From positions 2,375,501 through 2,439,500 of the forward strand of contig NZ_CP152049.1 in assembly GCF_038630985.1 (NCBI RefSeq): DNA of 64,000 nucleotides, written 5' to 3'. Below the pieces are notes generated by a model. It did no database searches. It was not told the DNA's origin and saw only the letters and a program-made list of their open reading frames with translations. The translations under genes were made by a program, and so were the position numbers. Below, in pieces: positions 26,151-35,665 of this stretch. This DNA comes from Paenibacillus sp. FSL H8-0548 (GTDB lineage: Bacteria; Bacillota; Bacilli; Paenibacillales; Paenibacillaceae). How positions within the stretch are numbered: the stretch's first letter is position 1; each line of letters begins with the position of its first letter.

Positions 26151-27800
26151 ATGAAGAGTCTGCTTAAATTTATTACTTGTGGAAGTGTGGATGACGGAAA
26201 ATCCACTTTGATTGGGCATATGCTTTATGAGGCTAAGCTTTTGTTCGCTGACCAGGAGAGAGCATTGGAGCTGGACAGCAGGCTGGGCAGCCGTGGCGGC
26301 AAAATTGACTACTCCTTGCTTCTTGACGGGCTGATAGCCGAACGTGAGCAGGGAATTACGATTGATGTGGCATTCCGGTATTTTACGACGGATCACCGTT
26401 CGTTCATTGTAGCGGACACGCCAGGACACGAAGAATATACACGCAACATGGCCGTAGGCGCATCTTTTGCGGATCTTGCCGTTATTCTGGTGGACGCCAA
26501 AAAAGGGATTATTACTCAAACGAAGCGCCATACAAGGATTTGCGCCCTCATGGGAATTAAGCATCTGGTCTTGGCGGTAAACAAGATGGATTTGGTTGGT
26601 TTTGATACGAAGATATTTGATGAAATCAAACAAGAATTCTCTCGCCTCACCACGGAGTTCCAGTTTGAAAGCATTCAGGTAATCCCTGTTTCTGCAACAG
26701 AAGGGGATAACATTACGAAGAAATCGCCCAATACGCCATGGTACGAGGGTCTTGCTTTGCTGCCCTATCTGGAGAGTGTTGATGTTCATGCGAACGATGA
26801 CGTTAAGCCGTTTATGATGCCGATTCAGCGGGTATGCCGACCTGACCACACATTCCGCGGATTTCAAGGCCAGATTGAAGCCGGCAGCATCGCAGTTGGC
26901 GATGAACTGACAACTCTGCCTAGCCGTGAGAAGGCGAAGGTTAAACGCATCTTTGTAACAGACCAAGACAGGAATTCGGCTCATGCCGGACAGCCTGTCA
27001 CGATTCAATTGGATCGGGAAGTCGACGTTTCACGGGGCTGCGTGTTTACGAAGGACAATCAGCTCCAAGAGGCTGACAGCTTTAGCGCCACGATTCTTTG
27101 GATGGATGATTCTGTCCTGACGCCGGGAAAAGATGTTCTGGTAAAGGTTGGCACAAAGGTCCTTCCTGGTACTGTGACGACAATTAATCACAAAATCGAT
27201 ATTAATACAGGCAATACGGTTTCAGCCGATCATGTGGTTAAGAATGAAGTGGCTAAATGTGAAATTTCATTATCGGATGGTATTGTTTTTGATACGTTTG
27301 AAAAAAATAAAAGCATCGGTGGATTTATTCTCATCGATCGTGTAACGAATATGACATCCGCTTGTGGCGTCATTAACGAAGCTCTTCAAAGCTCTGACAA
27401 TGCTGTCCGGATCGATACGGAAATCACAAGAGATGTTCGTGCCCAGCAAAAAGGACAGCAGCCATTAACGCTTTGGCTTACTGGTTCAGTCGTGGACAAC
27501 TCGGCTCTTGCGAAGGAAATCGAGAAACGGCTGGTAGTGAGAGGCTATCATACGATGCTAATCGATAACAGCTTAGGAGAATCTGTGCGGCAAATCGCAG
27601 GTTATGCGACATTGCTAAACAATGCGGGACTTATTGCATTGGTATTGGCTGGTACTACGAACGGCAACGACCAAGCCATTGCGCAAGAAATAATCGGTCA
27701 AGCCTTTTTGCCAATCGATGTTGCTGTGAACAGCTCTTCGATCGAGGAAGCGGCTAATGCTGCCGTGAAAATTGTTGTGAAGGCTCTCATTCAAGTATAG
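26151..27800 (+). CDS. cysN: Sulfate adenylyltransferase GTPase subunit with degenerate APS-kinase-like tail
   Basis: 549 residues from ATG 26151, one base after the cysD stop, with GGAGG at 26133-26138; the longer frame inside cysD is rejected. GTPase motifs: CGSVDDGKST (P loop), DTPGHEEYTRNM, NKMD. EF-Tu-like barrels follow to about residue 420. The last ~125 residues resemble CysC (APS kinase: LTLWLTG, KEIEKRLVVRGYHTMLIDN, NNAGLIALVLA), but the GLSGSGKST loop has become GSVVDNSA and the DNVR motif is changed, so it cannot bind ATP as CysC does. It likely folds as a non-catalytic domain. Its GTPase drives the CysD reaction. Confidence 0.93.
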   Translation: MKSLLKFITCGSVDDGKSTLIGHMLYEAKLLFADQERALELDSRLGSRGGKIDYSLLLDGLIAEREQGITIDVAFRYFTTDHRSFIVADTPGHEEYTRNMAVGASFADLAVILVDAKKGIITQTKRHTRICALMGIKHLVLAVNKMDLVGFDTKIFDEIKQEFSRLTTEFQFESIQVIPVSATEGDNITKKSPNTPWYEGLALLPYLESVDVHANDDVKPFMMPIQRVCRPDHTFRGFQGQIEAGSIAVGDELTTLPSREKAKVKRIFVTDQDRNSAHAGQPVTIQLDREVDVSRGCVFTKDNQLQEADSFSATILWMDDSVLTPGKDVLVKVGTKVLPGTVTTINHKIDINTGNTVSADHVVKNEVAKCEISLSDGIVFDTFEKNKSIGGFILIDRVTNMTSACGVINEALQSSDNAVRIDTEITRDVRAQQKGQQPLTLWLTGSVVDNSALAKEIEKRLVVRGYHTMLIDNSLGESVRQIAGYATLLNNAGLIALVLAGTTNGNDQAIAQEIIGQAFLPIDVAVNSSSIEEAANAAVKIVVKALIQV

Positions 27801-27866
27801 TTTAAGGTTGAAGTCGGTCAGGACATTAAGAGAAGCATAGAATGATAAATATAAAATCGTATTTAA

Positions 27867-27905
27867 GAAGCCGCTCTCCAATTAGTTGGAGGGCGGCTTC
27901 TCCTG
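27867..27905 (+). terminator. Terminator after cysN
   Basis: GAAGCCGCTCTCCAA (27867-27881) pairs with TTGGAGGGCGGCTTC (27886-27900), one mismatch, followed by TCCTGTCTTT. The U tract is interrupted. Confidence 0.7.
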
Positions 27906-28087
27906 TCTTTCAGATATGGATTTTAGTGTCTTTAAACGAAATCCTACGGTTAAAGATGTAATAAAGTGTCTTCAACATGACATCTTTTTCCGCCTGAATT
28001 GTGGCTTGCAGGTTTGAGGACTTTTCTATAAGCAGGGGGTTATTCACTTTCTAAGTACCTATCCTGACAGTTGAAGTATGGTCAGAG

Positions 28088-28396
28088 TTGTTAGAAGGCT
28101 TAAATAAGCTAGAATACTCTCTTTCCTCTGGGAAGGTAGAGGCTTTTAATGAGATTGGCAGAATGTTTGATAATTATGAAGAGTGGATTAATTTTGGTAA
28201 GAGAGAGGAAGAATATTTTGAAGCAATTAGTGAAGTAAAAGCAGGTTCTTTTGTATATACTCCTGCCATTACTGACTATGTGGCGCATGTTAAATCGTTA
28301 AAAGCGTTGATTGAGAAAGCGGATTACCAATGTGAAACATGTAGGCAGAGACAGCATTACTTGAATAGGAGATTCGAACATCCCACGATGGATTAG
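28088..28396 (+). CDS. Hypothetical protein with CxxC
   Basis: About 102 residues from TTG 28088; the frame is open upstream to 28052, and no ATG or clear ribosome site exists, so the start is doubtful. Mostly helical and acidic (NKLEYSLSSGKVEAFNEIGRMFDNYEEWINFGKREEEYFEAI), with CETCRQR near the C terminus. I do not recognise the family. No operon partner. Confidence 0.45.
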   Translation: MLEGLNKLEYSLSSGKVEAFNEIGRMFDNYEEWINFGKREEEYFEAISEVKAGSFVYTPAITDYVAHVKSLKALIEKADYQCETCRQRQHYLNRRFEHPTMD

Positions 28397-28522
28397 CAAG
28401 TTAACGAGTTGTATCCCCCCTAGTCTCCACTCAAATAACCCATTCAAGTCTACAAATGATTTTGTGAACTTTTTTTATTTGGTGGATAGGCTAGGGAGGA
28501 GAAACTCTAAGGGTTGCGAAAT

Positions 28523-29728
28523 CTAATTTTTTCTGGGAAAACCATGTATCTTCGCACTCCACGTTATAATCAACGCAATAAGCAGCAAAATCAACAGTAC
28601 GCCCGGGAACGACTGGACTCCAACAAGCTCTAGTAAGGTACCACCCGCAATACCTCCACCAGCGATAGCCAGATTCCAAACAGTGGTATTAATCGGCATC
28701 ACGATATCCACCCCTTCTTCACCGCTTGCTTCGGCAAGCGCTGTTTGCAATAGCGTGGCAGCACCACCGAAGGTAAGTCCCCAAAACGCTATCGCCGTAT
28801 AAATGAAGGCTGCCGATGTGGCGCCCGTCCATAGTGCTGCGGACACGAGTAGGAAGCCGAGCAAACTAATCAATACTAGCAGACGTAGGTGACGGTCTAC
28901 CAGCAGACCAACGATCCAGATGGATAAAAGAGCCATTATACCAAAGACCAGCAAGATAAGGCCAACATGTCCTCCGAGTCCCAAATGATCAAGAAACGGA
29001 GCAATATACGTATATAAAATATTGTGTGCCAGCATCCATGTCAGCACTACCAAGAGAATTGGACGGATACCGGGTAAAACAAACACCTGACCGACGGTCA
29101 TTCTTTGACCGGCAGGCTGCCCTGGATAATCCGGTACCTTCCACAGTACCCATGCAATTAATACAAGAGTCAGAAGAGACATAAGTCCGAAAACGAGACG
29201 CCAACCGATCAATTCACCGAGAAGGGTTCCGATCGGCACACCGAATGTAAGTGCGATCGGAGTTCCGACCATCGCTACAGCCAAGGCTCGTCCTCTTAAG
29301 CTTTCTGGTACCATACGTCGTGCATAACCGGCAACCATCCCCCATGCAGCACCGGCAGCTACACCGGCGAAAAACCGGGCGATCAGAGTTAATACATAGC
29401 TGCTTGACAATGCGGTCACAGAATTGAAAATGAGAAATCCTACTATGATGGCGAGTAGAAGCGGACGACGCCTGAATCCGCCAGTAGATATGGCAAATGG
29501 AATAGCCGCCACGATAGAACCAATTGCATAAGAGGTTACGAGTTGACCAGCCATTCCTTTAGTAATGTTCAGTCCTTCGGCTATATGCGGTAGTAAACCA
29601 GCCGGTATGGTTTCTGTAAAGATACAAATAAAACCTGTCATCGCAAGAGCGAGCAGTGCAAGCCAGGGTAATCTGGCAGGGATGTTGTCCGATTGAGCTA
29701 TACCCGTTGATGATGATAATTGAGACAA
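28523..29728 (-). CDS. MFS transporter, DHA1 drug-efflux type
   Basis: 401 residues with 12 predicted helices. Motif A-like GGFRRRPLL after helix 2, FAGVAAGAAWGMVAGYARRMVPESLRGRAL around helices 4-5, and GTPIALTFGVPIGTLLGELIGWRLVF (motif C region). Resembles the AraJ/sugar-efflux branch exporting drugs or small molecules. It is divergent from a TetR gene across ~120 bases that hold a palindrome, so substrate-induced expression is likely. No other gene in the unit. Confidence 0.92.
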   Translation of the reverse strand: MSQLSSSTGIAQSDNIPARLPWLALLALAMTGFICIFTETIPAGLLPHIAEGLNITKGMAGQLVTSYAIGSIVAAIPFAISTGGFRRRPLLLAIIVGFLIFNSVTALSSSYVLTLIARFFAGVAAGAAWGMVAGYARRMVPESLRGRALAVAMVGTPIALTFGVPIGTLLGELIGWRLVFGLMSLLTLVLIAWVLWKVPDYPGQPAGQRMTVGQVFVLPGIRPILLVVLTWMLAHNILYTYIAPFLDHLGLGGHVGLILLVFGIMALLSIWIVGLLVDRHLRLLVLISLLGFLLVSAALWTGATSAAFIYTAIAFWGLTFGGAATLLQTALAEASGEEGVDIVMPINTTVWNLAIAGGGIAGGTLLELVGVQSFPGVLLILLLIALIITWSAKIHGFPRKN

Positions 29729-29756
29729 CGTAATTCCTCCTTTAAGTAAATATATT

Positions 29757-29776
29757 TATGGATCGATCATTCCATA
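29757..29776. promoter_or_regulatory. Candidate TetR operator in the MFS/TetR divergent region
   Basis: TATGGA-8-TCCATA inverted repeat with a GATCGATC centre. A GGATCGAT copy recurs at about 29813-29820 just before the TetR gene. Confidence 0.45.
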
Positions 29777-29850
29777 TGTTATATTCAATGATAATCCTTG
29801 TCAAGGACTTTTGGATCGATTAGTATATAAGTGATAAAGGAGGTTATCTC

Positions 29851-30483
29851 ATGCCACGTACAGGACGCCCTCGCGCTTTTAATCGTGATGAGGCAGTTGT
29901 TGCCGCGATGCTATTGTTTTGGGAACACGGCTTTGAATCCACTTCACTTGCACAACTGCGCGCTGCGATGGGAAATATATCAGCAGCGAGCTTTTACGCG
30001 GCGTTCGAATCTAAGGAAGCCCTGTTCCGAGAAGCAGTGAATTTGTATATCTCAACTTATGGACAGGTTTCAGAAAGCTTCAGGGATAGCAGTCTGACAC
30101 CGAGAGCAGCCATCGAGCAGGGATTACGGCGATCAGCACGGATGCAGACAGAAAGCTCCCACCCTCTCGGCTGCCTGCTGGTTTTATCTGCTGCAACCTG
30201 TTCTCTAGAGCTAAAGCACATCCAAGAGTTGCTCTCCAAGGAACGCCATAAGGTCCGCAGCTGGCAGAAAGATTGTATAGAACAAGCCATAAAAGATGGT
30301 GAGTTGCCCGATTCTACGGATATCTCTATGCTGGTTACCATGTTTGACACCTTTCTTCGAGGGATTTCTTCACAAGCCAGAGACGGTGTTCCGATCGAAG
30401 CAATTGATGCTGCCATAACGCAGCTAATGAGCATATGGGATACGTTGTCTGTAAAGAAGGTGGATGGAGGCATTATAATTTGA
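29851..30483 (+). CDS. TetR/AcrR-family regulator
   Basis: 210 residues from ATG 29851, with AAGGAGG 8-14 bases upstream. N-terminal DNA-binding domain: AFNRDEAVVAAMLLFWEHGFESTSLAQLRAAMGNISAASFYAAFESKEALFREAV. The C-terminal ligand domain is typical (ESSHPLGCLLVLSAATCS, LVTMFDTFLRGISSQARDGV). It is probably the repressor of the divergent MFS gene. Confidence 0.92.
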   Translation: MPRTGRPRAFNRDEAVVAAMLLFWEHGFESTSLAQLRAAMGNISAASFYAAFESKEALFREAVNLYISTYGQVSESFRDSSLTPRAAIEQGLRRSARMQTESSHPLGCLLVLSAATCSLELKHIQELLSKERHKVRSWQKDCIEQAIKDGELPDSTDISMLVTMFDTFLRGISSQARDGVPIEAIDAAITQLMSIWDTLSVKKVDGGIII

Positions 30484-30545
30484 ACGTTAGTATATTTGAA
30501 TTTGATTTTAAAATTTGAATGATTCAGATGGAAAAGGGATGCTGT

Positions 30546-30605
30546 ATGAAGAGCTATCTTATTTTGGGGGCAAGTAAAGGTCGGTCCGGCAAAATAAACG
30601 GATAG
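30546..30605 (+). pseudogene. N-terminal stub of a short-chain dehydrogenase
   Basis: MKSYLILGASKG, the first strand and glycine motif of SDR proteins, is followed by an early stop after 19 codons. The remainder of the gene is gone. Confidence 0.45.
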
Positions 30606-31191
30606 CCACGCGGGCATAATCTAAGAATATCCCACCATTTCAGCGCGAGCAAAACGTTATTTTATGTATACAGTGAGAACTCTGTGATTTAGAGCCACAT
30701 TTATCTAATTTAAAAAACTCAAGCATATCTCTACTTGAGTTTTTTAATTGTATAGGAAACTATGTATTCTCCGAACCTGTTGATAACGAAAGCTAATGGA
30801 GGTCAGAGACGCTATTCACTCGTAAGGGTGATTTTGTTCTTTTATTTGCCGAGCAGTTTCTGCTGGGCTCTTTGTGGTTTTTTAATAGGTCTATATTGCT
30901 GCTATGGAAGAAGGACATGTATCATTTTCGGCGAATATTTACACATGAAAAGTAATAATTAGAAACTGTAAATTCATCATAAGTGGATTGATGAATACAT
31001 CGAATATATGCTCGTTGTGTAGATAGTTTGGGGCGGCTTCCCCGCAAAGATGTCATCTTCCCAGGCTATGGCGCTTCGTCTAAGAGGTGGGTCTCACGAT
31101 TTCGCAATTGCTGAGCCTCGGGCGCAGCTGATCGAACATGATCAATTCTGATTGTTATCTACTGATCAAGACTAGGATGTGAATTGGGCAA
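30606..31191. other. Non-coding stretch before the AraC-type regulator
   Basis: Contains the terminator at 30713 and possible gene debris near 31020-31080 (GRLPRKDVIFPGYGASSKRWV). No supported gene or RNA. Confidence 0.4.
30713..30748. terminator. Bidirectional terminator
   Basis: AAAAAACTCAAG (30713-30724) pairs perfectly with CTTGAGTTTTTT (30735-30746). It has A and T runs on both sides. Confidence 0.8.
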
Positions 31192-33516
31192 ATGAGCAAA
31201 GCAAGAAATAAGAACAAAGGATTGATTTACTGGAAAAACTTAAGCCTTGTGCTGTTGATTACTTGTGTTCCTGTCGCTCTAATTAGTATCGTCCTATATT
31301 ATATGGGAACGGATCAAATTGAAGTGGAAGTAAATAAAACTCATCAGAATCAGCTTGCGCAATCAATTGAGCATATGGAGGATTATTTAACTAATCTAGA
31401 GCATACGGTTGTGCGCCTCGCATTTGATCGTAGTATGGATGAAAGCTTGAAGAAGATGGATTTTATAATGGAATTTCAAAAAACGAATGAAATAATGAAA
31501 TCGCTTACGTTAATGAAGGAATCCAATTTTCTGATTGGCAGCGTTGACTTATATTTACGTGATGCGAACAAGCTGATAGGAGATGAATCCGGATTTCAGA
31601 CGATTGAGAGTAAAGAGGACCAGAAGCTGTTGAGTCAGTTATTGGACAAAGAGCGTTCTATTTATTGGGATTACTCTTTAAGAAAAGCAGGTGTGCCGAA
31701 TAAATGGTATAAGGGTGTTGTAATCAAGCTTCCAGGTGGACAGCTATTTGATTCATATGGTGCATTCATTATTTATTTAGATCAAATCAAGCTCAATAAT
31801 ATGGTGCAAAAGCTCGTCTCTGGAGAAGGGGTTGCTTTTTTAATTAATGAAAAAGGTGAATATTTAACGACACCGAGCGGTGATGGGATGAGCCCAAATG
31901 AGAATGAGCTTAGTTTGGAGGATGCGTTAAAAAGCAGAATTACTAAAGAAAACTTAAATGACAATACATTTAAATACAATTGGCAGCAGCAAGACTATGC
32001 TGTATCTTATGGTGAAATATCAAAGTTTGGCGGGAAATGGACATTCGTATCTGCGACCCCACTGTCACAAATTGTAGCACCGGTTACTTCCTTATCGCGA
32101 TTAATTTTATGGATTAGCATAATAGGCATGAGCATTGGTCTATTGCTATCATGGTTTGCATCCAACAAAATTTATGATCCGATTTATCGATTGAAAAAAA
32201 TGTTTGAATCCTCTAAAAATCATAAAATTGATGAGAAAAATGAGATTATCTATATTGAGAATCAGTGGAATCAGCATTTGATTACGCAGAAGGCTTTGTC
32301 AGTGAAGTTAGAACAATCGATCCCGATGCTGCGTGAAAGTATGCTGTTGCAATTTTTGCAAGGCCATCTTTATACTCATACGGAAGCGGAGCTTATTGAA
32401 AAAATAAAACAGCTTGGCTGGGATGTGGAAAACAAAAAATTCGCAGTTATGGTCACGCAGCTTCATGGTTTATCCGAGCTAGGGAGCAAGTATTCTGAGC
32501 GCGATTCACAGCTTATTACGTTTGCCGCTTCCAATATCATTCTTGAGCTTAGCTCAGAGAAGTTTGATAAGGTACATGTTATTAATTTTCAAAAATTGTC
32601 TTTAGGAGTGTTTTTTGTTCTGGATAGAACGAGCACCAATGAGGAGATTAAAACAGTTCTTAATAAGCTTGCTCACGATTATATTGCGGCAGTGAATAAT
32701 ATGCTGCGAATGAAGCTAACTATCGTTACCAGCAAAGTATCCGATACGCTGGTAGATATGCCAAATGTGTTGGAGCAAACACGTAAAGCGCTTCGTTTCA
32801 GAGATTTGCATACGTCCAATCAGATGCTGGACATGAATCAATTTATGATAGGAAACACATCTCCGAAGCAATTTCCTTCTGAATTGGAAAGGGAAATCGT
32901 ACATGCTGTAAGTATTGGGCTTGAGGATGAGGCTATAAGCTTGATTAGGATGTTTATGGTTGAACTGCAAAGCAACAATGGTACGGAGTTGATGGTGCAT
33001 CAAGGAATGATGAAGCTGCTCGGTACGATTCACGACACGATTATTAAGCATGATGTGAATTTATATGTGCTATACGAAGGAACCCATCTTTACGAGCAAT
33101 TGATGTTATTATCTGAGCCTGAGCAAATCATAGAATGGTTTCGCAAAGAATTGATTAGTCCATTCATTAGAACGTTGTCGATAAGCTATGACGGTCATTT
33201 GCGGGAAGTGATTGATAAGCTGCTTGTACAAATTAAACAGGAAATACTTATGGACGTTTCATTGGAGAAGTATGCTGATCAATTGCAGATGAATTCATCC
33301 AAGCTAAGCAAAGTGTTCAGACAGATACATGGAAGTAATTTTATCGATACGCTTATTCGCTTGCGGATTGAGAAGTGCAAGGAGCTGCTGTTAACTACAG
33401 ATATGAAAATAAATGAAATCGCTGAGCTGCTTAATTATCAGCCGTCTTATTTAATTCGAATGTTTAAGAAAAGTGAAGGAATTACACCGAGACAGTATCG
33501 CGAGAAGCATGCATAA
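31192..33516 (+). CDS. Membrane-anchored AraC-family regulator with extracellular sensor
   Basis: 774 residues. One helix at ~17-38, an outside Cache-like sensor (~40-300), a second helix (~303-325), a cytosolic linker with a coiled coil, and a C-terminal AraC DNA-binding domain (~670-774) with two helix-turn-helix units (QMNSSKLSKVFRQIHGSNFIDTLIRLRIEKCKELL and INEIAELLNYQPSYLIRMFKKSEGITPRQYREKH). This single-chain receptor type is common in Paenibacillus next to LplB/YtcP sugar transporters and probably activates the genes that follow at 33772. Ligand unknown. Confidence 0.9.
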   Translation: MSKARNKNKGLIYWKNLSLVLLITCVPVALISIVLYYMGTDQIEVEVNKTHQNQLAQSIEHMEDYLTNLEHTVVRLAFDRSMDESLKKMDFIMEFQKTNEIMKSLTLMKESNFLIGSVDLYLRDANKLIGDESGFQTIESKEDQKLLSQLLDKERSIYWDYSLRKAGVPNKWYKGVVIKLPGGQLFDSYGAFIIYLDQIKLNNMVQKLVSGEGVAFLINEKGEYLTTPSGDGMSPNENELSLEDALKSRITKENLNDNTFKYNWQQQDYAVSYGEISKFGGKWTFVSATPLSQIVAPVTSLSRLILWISIIGMSIGLLLSWFASNKIYDPIYRLKKMFESSKNHKIDEKNEIIYIENQWNQHLITQKALSVKLEQSIPMLRESMLLQFLQGHLYTHTEAELIEKIKQLGWDVENKKFAVMVTQLHGLSELGSKYSERDSQLITFAASNIILELSSEKFDKVHVINFQKLSLGVFFVLDRTSTNEEIKTVLNKLAHDYIAAVNNMLRMKLTIVTSKVSDTLVDMPNVLEQTRKALRFRDLHTSNQMLDMNQFMIGNTSPKQFPSELEREIVHAVSIGLEDEAISLIRMFMVELQSNNGTELMVHQGMMKLLGTIHDTIIKHDVNLYVLYEGTHLYEQLMLLSEPEQIIEWFRKELISPFIRTLSISYDGHLREVIDKLLVQIKQEILMDVSLEKYADQLQMNSSKLSKVFRQIHGSNFIDTLIRLRIEKCKELLLTTDMKINEIAELLNYQPSYLIRMFKKSEGITPRQYREKHA

Positions 33517-33533
33517 AAACGATAAACCGAAAG

Positions 33534-33567
33534 ACCCGCGTACCTTATCGGATCGCGGTTTTTTTGT
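33534..33567 (+). terminator. Terminator after the AraC-type regulator
   Basis: ACCCGCG near 33534 pairs with CGCGGT near 33554, followed by a T7 run. The loop is about 13 bases. Confidence 0.6.
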
Positions 33568-33771
33568 GTTTCAATGATCTGAAAACCTTCTAAAGCCTTG
33601 TCACTGCAGGTTTTTTGATCCTCATCAAAAAAAGACTAGTGCCGGAAATTTTAGAAACAGATAGCAATAATTTGTTATTATTGTGCTCTTATTTCATTCT
33701 GTCTAAAGTTAGCGTATGAGTTAGCCGCAACTGCAGCAAACGATTAACTATGACGAAAGGAGCAAGCGTTT
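33568..33771. promoter_or_regulatory. Upstream region of the sugar transport operon
   Basis: Holds a perfect inverted repeat TTTTTTGAT-CCTC-ATCAAAAAA (33611-33632). The operon promoter should be here, but I cannot mark -35/-10 elements with confidence. Confidence 0.35.
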
Positions 33772-34704
33772 ATGGATGTTCAGGTAAAGAGTAAAAGTAA
33801 AACCTCGGTGTGGGCTGAACTTAAGCGAGATAGATTTTTATATCTTCTCGTATTGCCGGGAGTTCTGTACTTCCTTATTTTCAAATACTACCCTATGTGG
33901 GGCATCATCATTGCTTTTCAAGATTTTTCTCCTTATTTAGGGGTATGGAAAAGCAGCTGGGTAGGCATGGAGCATTTCGTAAGATTTTTTACGAACCCAA
34001 GCTTTTACTTATTGTTTCGCAACACAATGATGATCAGCTTGTTAAATCTCATTTTTTTCTTTCCATTGCCCATTATATTATCGTTATCCATGAACGAGGT
34101 TAGCAGCAAAGCATTTAAGAGAGTAATCCAATCAGTCGTTTATTTACCGCATTTTTTATCATGGGTCATTATCGCTGGAATTACCTTTCTTCTATTGTCG
34201 CAAACGAATGGCATCATTAATTTAATGCTGGAATTTATGGGATTTCCGAAAATCGCATTTTTAACTAGTGAAAACTTATTTTGGGGGTTGTTGACTGGTC
34301 AAAATATTTGGAAAGAGACGGGCTGGGGAACTATTATTTTTCTGGCAGCTATTACAGGTATTGATTCACAGCTGTATGAAGCCGCGAAGATTGATGGAGC
34401 TAGTCGGATTCGTCAAATGTGGCATGTAACGCTGCCGGGCATTCGCAATGTCATTATTATTTTATTAATTCTCCGTCTAGGAAACATTATGGATGTCGGC
34501 TTCGAGCAAGTATTTCTAATGGCCAATGGTGCGGTTGCGAACGCAGCAGACGTCTTTGAAACGTATGTGTATCGCAATGGTATTCAGCAGGGTCAATTCA
34601 GTTATACAACAGCTGTCGGATTGTTTAAGTCGGTTATTGGCTTGACATTGGTTGTCGGTGCGAACTGGTTGGCCAAACGCTTTGGTGAGGAAGGAGTTTA
34701 TTAA
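33772..34704 (+). CDS. Carbohydrate ABC permease, LplB type
   Basis: 310 residues from ATG 33772, with a GAAAGGAG site. Six membrane helices; the coupling motif is EAAKIDGASRIRQMWHVTLPGI. The N-terminal YYPMWGIIIAFQDFSPYLG is typical of LplB. Forms the channel with the YtcP-type gene downstream (44-base gap). The ATPase is not encoded nearby; these systems usually share an MsmX-like ATPase. Confidence 0.93.
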   Translation: MDVQVKSKSKTSVWAELKRDRFLYLLVLPGVLYFLIFKYYPMWGIIIAFQDFSPYLGVWKSSWVGMEHFVRFFTNPSFYLLFRNTMMISLLNLIFFFPLPIILSLSMNEVSSKAFKRVIQSVVYLPHFLSWVIIAGITFLLLSQTNGIINLMLEFMGFPKIAFLTSENLFWGLLTGQNIWKETGWGTIIFLAAITGIDSQLYEAAKIDGASRIRQMWHVTLPGIRNVIIILLILRLGNIMDVGFEQVFLMANGAVANAADVFETYVYRNGIQQGQFSYTTAVGLFKSVIGLTLVVGANWLAKRFGEEGVY

Positions 34705-34748
34705 ACGGAGTTCATTTGTAATCTTATCTTCGTAAAGGAGTCATTCTC

Positions 34749-35630
34749 ATGAGAGAAAGCTTGGGCGATCGCTTATTTAATATAATCAATATCATTTTAT
34801 TGGTTATAATCGGTCTTATTACGTTGTTTCCACTTTATTATGTATTTGTCGTTTCGTTCACAGATCCTAGTGAATATATCGAAAAAAATGGCTTCGTGCT
34901 ATTTCCAGAAAAATGGAGCCTTGGCTCCTACGAATATTTAATGTCGACCTCGGCCTTTATACGTGCAACTGGTATCAGCGCTTTTCTGGCAACGGTTGGC
35001 ACTATGCTGAGCTTAATAGTAACCTCTGCTTTTTCTTTCGGTCTTTCACGCAAACGGCTGCGTGGTCGCAGAATAATCATGATTATGGTTTTGTTCACGA
35101 TTCTGTTCAATCCTGGTATTATTCCATCGTACTTGCTGGTGCGTGATGTCGGATTAATTAACAGTGTGTGGGCGTTGATCATTCCAGTACTAACAAGCGG
35201 TTGGTATGTCATTTTAATGAAAAGCTTCTTTGACAGCATTCCAGTTGAGCTGGAAGAGGCGGCGATGATCGATGGCGGCAATGATTTAAGTATTTTTTTC
35301 AAAATTATTTTACCCTTGTCGTCTGCTTCGCTGGCAGCCTTTGGTTTGTTTTACGCTGTGGCGTACTGGAATACATTTTTTAGCGCAGTACTATATATTA
35401 CTGATTTCACGAAAGTGCCCCTTCAGATTGTACTGCGCAATATGCTAATTGATTCCGATACTGCAGTAGGCGGCGCGTCAGCTATGGAAATGTCATCCGA
35501 CAAGCAGCTGCCGACACAAACGATTAAAATGGCTGCGGTTGTCATTTCAACATTGCCTATTTTGATGGTGTATCCGTTTTTACAAAAGCATTTTGCAAAA
35601 GGTGTTTTGTTAGGCTCAGTTAAAGGATAA
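34749..35630 (+). CDS. Carbohydrate ABC permease, YtcP type
   Basis: 293 residues from ATG 34749, with AAAGGAG. Six membrane helices, coupling motif EEAAMIDGGNDLSIFFKIILPLS, and the C-terminal YPFLQKHFAKGVLLGSVKG that marks the YtcP branch. It pairs with the preceding permease. Confidence 0.93.
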   Translation: MRESLGDRLFNIINIILLVIIGLITLFPLYYVFVVSFTDPSEYIEKNGFVLFPEKWSLGSYEYLMSTSAFIRATGISAFLATVGTMLSLIVTSAFSFGLSRKRLRGRRIIMIMVLFTILFNPGIIPSYLLVRDVGLINSVWALIIPVLTSGWYVILMKSFFDSIPVELEEAAMIDGGNDLSIFFKIILPLSSASLAAFGLFYAVAYWNTFFSAVLYITDFTKVPLQIVLRNMLIDSDTAVGGASAMEMSSDKQLPTQTIKMAAVVISTLPILMVYPFLQKHFAKGVLLGSVKG

Positions 35631-35665
35631 TGGTCATTTATAAAATGTAGAGGAGATAACCAAAC

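Noticed and set aside
30762..30962. 66-codon hydrophobic frame
   Set aside because: No ribosome site and no similarity; lies in a stretch with terminator and debris.
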